This document shows, in pieces, positions 62,651 through 64,000 of a stretch of DNA of 64,000 nt (position 1 is the first letter of the stretch; every line of letters begins with the position of its first letter). The stretch is from Kluyvera sp046569695 (GTDB taxonomy: Bacteria; Pseudomonadota; Gammaproteobacteria; Enterobacterales; Enterobacteriaceae): positions 62,001 to 126,000 of the forward strand of contig NZ_JBKHUI010000016.1 of the NCBI RefSeq assembly GCF_046569695.1, read 5' to 3'. The notes below the pieces were generated by a model that worked only from the letters and a program-made list of their open reading frames with translations, searched no databases and was not told where the DNA came from. A program made the position numbers and the translations under genes.

Positions 62651-63491
62651 GGTGATTGAGGCGCGCGCCGACACGGCGCGCATTTTCAATATCCAGCGCT
62701 ATTCGCTTAACGACGGCCAGGGCATCCGCACGGTGGTGTTCTTTAAAGGCTGCCCGCATACCTGCCCGTGGTGCGCCAACCCGGAGTCGATGTCGCCGAA
62801 AATCGAGACCGTGCGCCGGGAGAGCAAGTGCCTGCACTGCGCCACCTGTTTGCAGGATGCCGAGGAGTGCCCGTCCGGGGCGTGGGAACATATTGGCCGC
62901 GACGTGACGCTGGAATCTCTCGAACGGGAAGTGCTCAAAGATGAGGTGTTTTTCCGCGCGTCGGGCGGAGGCGTGACGCTCTCCGGCGGCGAGGTGCTGA
63001 TGCAGGCCGAGTTTGCCACCCGCTTTTTGCAGCGCCTCAAACAGTGGGGTATTCGCACCGCCATTGAAACCGCAGGTGATTCCTCCCCTCGCCGCCTGCT
63101 GCCGCTGGCGCGGGCGTGCGATGAGGTGCTGTTCGATCTCAAAATCATGGACTGCGCGCAGGCGCGTCAGGTGCTCAGCATGAACCAGCCGCGGGTGCTG
63201 GAGAACTTTCGCCTGCTGGTCGCCGAAGGGATTAAGGTGATTCCGCGGCTGCCGCTGATCCCCGGTTACACCCTCAGCACCGAAAACGTCGCGCAGATTC
63301 TGGCGTTTCTGGCGCCGCTGCCGGTTGAGGAAGTGCATCTGCTGCCGTTCCATCAGTACGGTGAGCCGAAGTATTCCCGGCTGGAGCGCGAGTGGGCGAT
63401 GGCGGGGATAAAAGCACCGGAAGCCGAAGAGATTGCGCCGATTCAGGCGATGGTGGAGCAGGCGGGGTATCGGGTGGTGGTGGGAGGTTAA
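62616..63491 (+). CDS. pflC: Glycyl-radical enzyme activase PflC
   Basis: Radical SAM activating enzyme for PflD, 291 aa (E. coli 292). The radical SAM motif CPHTCPWC lies near residue 46 and is followed by a ferredoxin-like insert (CLHCATCLQDAEECPSG) typical of the activases of GRE families other than PFL. Start ATG 62616 behind AGGAG inside the pflD 3' end. Confidence 0.95.
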   Translation: MTLSAAPRISCEVIEARADTARIFNIQRYSLNDGQGIRTVVFFKGCPHTCPWCANPESMSPKIETVRRESKCLHCATCLQDAEECPSGAWEHIGRDVTLESLEREVLKDEVFFRASGGGVTLSGGEVLMQAEFATRFLQRLKQWGIRTAIETAGDSSPRRLLPLARACDEVLFDLKIMDCAQARQVLSMNQPRVLENFRLLVAEGIKVIPRLPLIPGYTLSTENVAQILAFLAPLPVEEVHLLPFHQYGEPKYSRLEREWAMAGIKAPEAEEIAPIQAMVEQAGYRVVVGG

Positions 63492-63514
63492 CGATTCCAG
63501 ACCGCATCGAACAG

Positions 63515-63614
63515 TCCCCTCGCCCCTTTGGGGAGAGGGTTAGGGTGAGGGGAAACAGGCCAGCGCAGTGATAAACCCTCACCCCAACCCTCTCCCTTAG
63601 AAAGGGAGAGGGGG
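63515..63614. repeat. Palindromic repeat after pflC
   Basis: TCCCCTCGCCCCTTTGGGGA, GAGGGTTAGGGTGAGGGG, then ACCCTCACCCCAACCCTCTC and GGGAGAGGGGG: paired inverted units of the same family as the hycE-hycF repeat. Lies between convergent genes and may terminate both. Confidence 0.8.
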
Positions 63615-63639
63615 CCGTCCGTGCTGATACGTTAAACTT

Positions 63640-64000
63640 TTATTCCACATCCAACAGCCACTTCTGCGCCGGGGTCAACCGGCTCGCCGTTTCCGGGGTT
63701 AACCAGCGGCGCTGATCCTGCTGCGCCGTATCCGCCCGGTCGATATACAGCCCGTGCAGCACGCGGCGGCGAGAGCCTTCGCGGTTGGTAGTGCCGCCGT
63801 GCCAGGCGTGGGCGTTGTAGATCATCACGCTGCCTGCCGGCGCCTCAAAAATCACCTCATCCGGATGCGGCAGCCCCACATCCTCCAGCACATCTTCCGG
63901 CAACTCCGGGCGCAGATGGGTCGCCGGAATAATGCGCGGTGCGCCGTTGGCGGCATAGAGATCGTCAATCGCCCAGATGGTGTTGACCAGGTGAACCTTC
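63640..64000 (-). CDS. Phytanoyl-CoA dioxygenase (PhyH) family protein (partial, N-terminus beyond right edge)
   Basis: The C-terminal 119 residues of a protein of the Fe(II)/2-oxoglutarate-dependent PhyH family. Visible features: NTIWAIDDLYAANGAPRIIP, then the distal metal His in VMIYNAHAWHGGTTN and the 2-oxoglutarate-binding Arg in SRRRVLHGLYI. The HxD part lies beyond the edge. The frame stays open to base 64000 with no start needed inside; an ORF start at 63903 would be a TTG and is not used. Substrate unknown. Convergent with pflC. Confidence 0.85.
   Translation of the reverse strand, partial: KVHLVNTIWAIDDLYAANGAPRIIPATHLRPELPEDVLEDVGLPHPDEVIFEAPAGSVMIYNAHAWHGGTTNREGSRRRVLHGLYIDRADTAQQDQRRWLTPETASRLTPAQKWLLDVE

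Overview
The window is enterobacterial chromosome (Enterobacterales, family Enterobacteriaceae). The gene order luxS-micA-gshA-yqaA-yqaB-tRNA(Arg)4-tRNA(Ser)-csrA-alaS-recX-recA-pncC-mltB-srl-gutQ-norR/norVW-hypF-hydN-ascG/ascFB-hyc-hyp-fhlA is the Escherichia coli K-12 57-59 min order, and most proteins align with the E. coli ones almost residue for residue. Several inserted blocks differ from K-12, and REP, ERIC and other palindromic repeats are frequent. The genus cannot be fixed from this alone; a complete lacIZYA, a NiCoT nickel permease and a Cys-type FdhF suggest an Enterobacter/Leclercia/Kluyvera/Citrobacter-like organism.

Layout. 1-3300: an operon on the minus strand for a domain-swapped GH3 beta-glucosidase (runs off the left edge) and a GPH-family sugar permease, behind a LacI-family operator. 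3313-7141: luxS, the sigmaE-dependent sRNA MicA, gshA, yqaBA and a BON-domain lipoprotein. 7300-8530: tRNA array and csrA. 8771-13939: alaS, recX, recA with its SOS box, pncC. 14078-16606: an inserted zinc-type ABC importer with a translationally coupled 35-aa membrane peptide and a Zur-like box. 16730-23162: mltB, then the sorbitol (glucitol) PTS operon srlAEBDMR-gutQ whose leader carries an ERIC element. 23159-27455: NO detoxification, norR and norVW with three NorR sites and a sigma54 promoter.

27679-33667 is an accessory operon for formate hydrogenlyase: hydN, a formate dehydrogenase H homologue with Cys in place of selenocysteine, hypF and a nickel permease, behind a sigma54 promoter. 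33812-37989 is the cryptic-type beta-glucoside locus ascG/ascFB. 38093-44310 is a complete lac operon with E. coli-like O1, O2, O3, CRP site and promoter, inserted exactly between ascB and hycI, which are neighbours in K-12. 44411-56254 holds hycABCDEFGHI and hypABCDE, transcribed divergently from sigma54 promoters with FhlA-type sites, then fhlA.

58585-64000: a di-Mop molybdate-binding protein, a secreted alpha/beta hydrolase, the glycyl-radical enzyme pair pflDC (at a different locus in K-12) and the C-terminal part of a PhyH-type dioxygenase. Together the right half joins formate supply and oxidation (PflD possibly, FdhF, HydN), nickel and molybdenum supply (NiCoT, Mop), hydrogenase-3 (Hyc), its maturation (Hyp) and the common activator FhlA.
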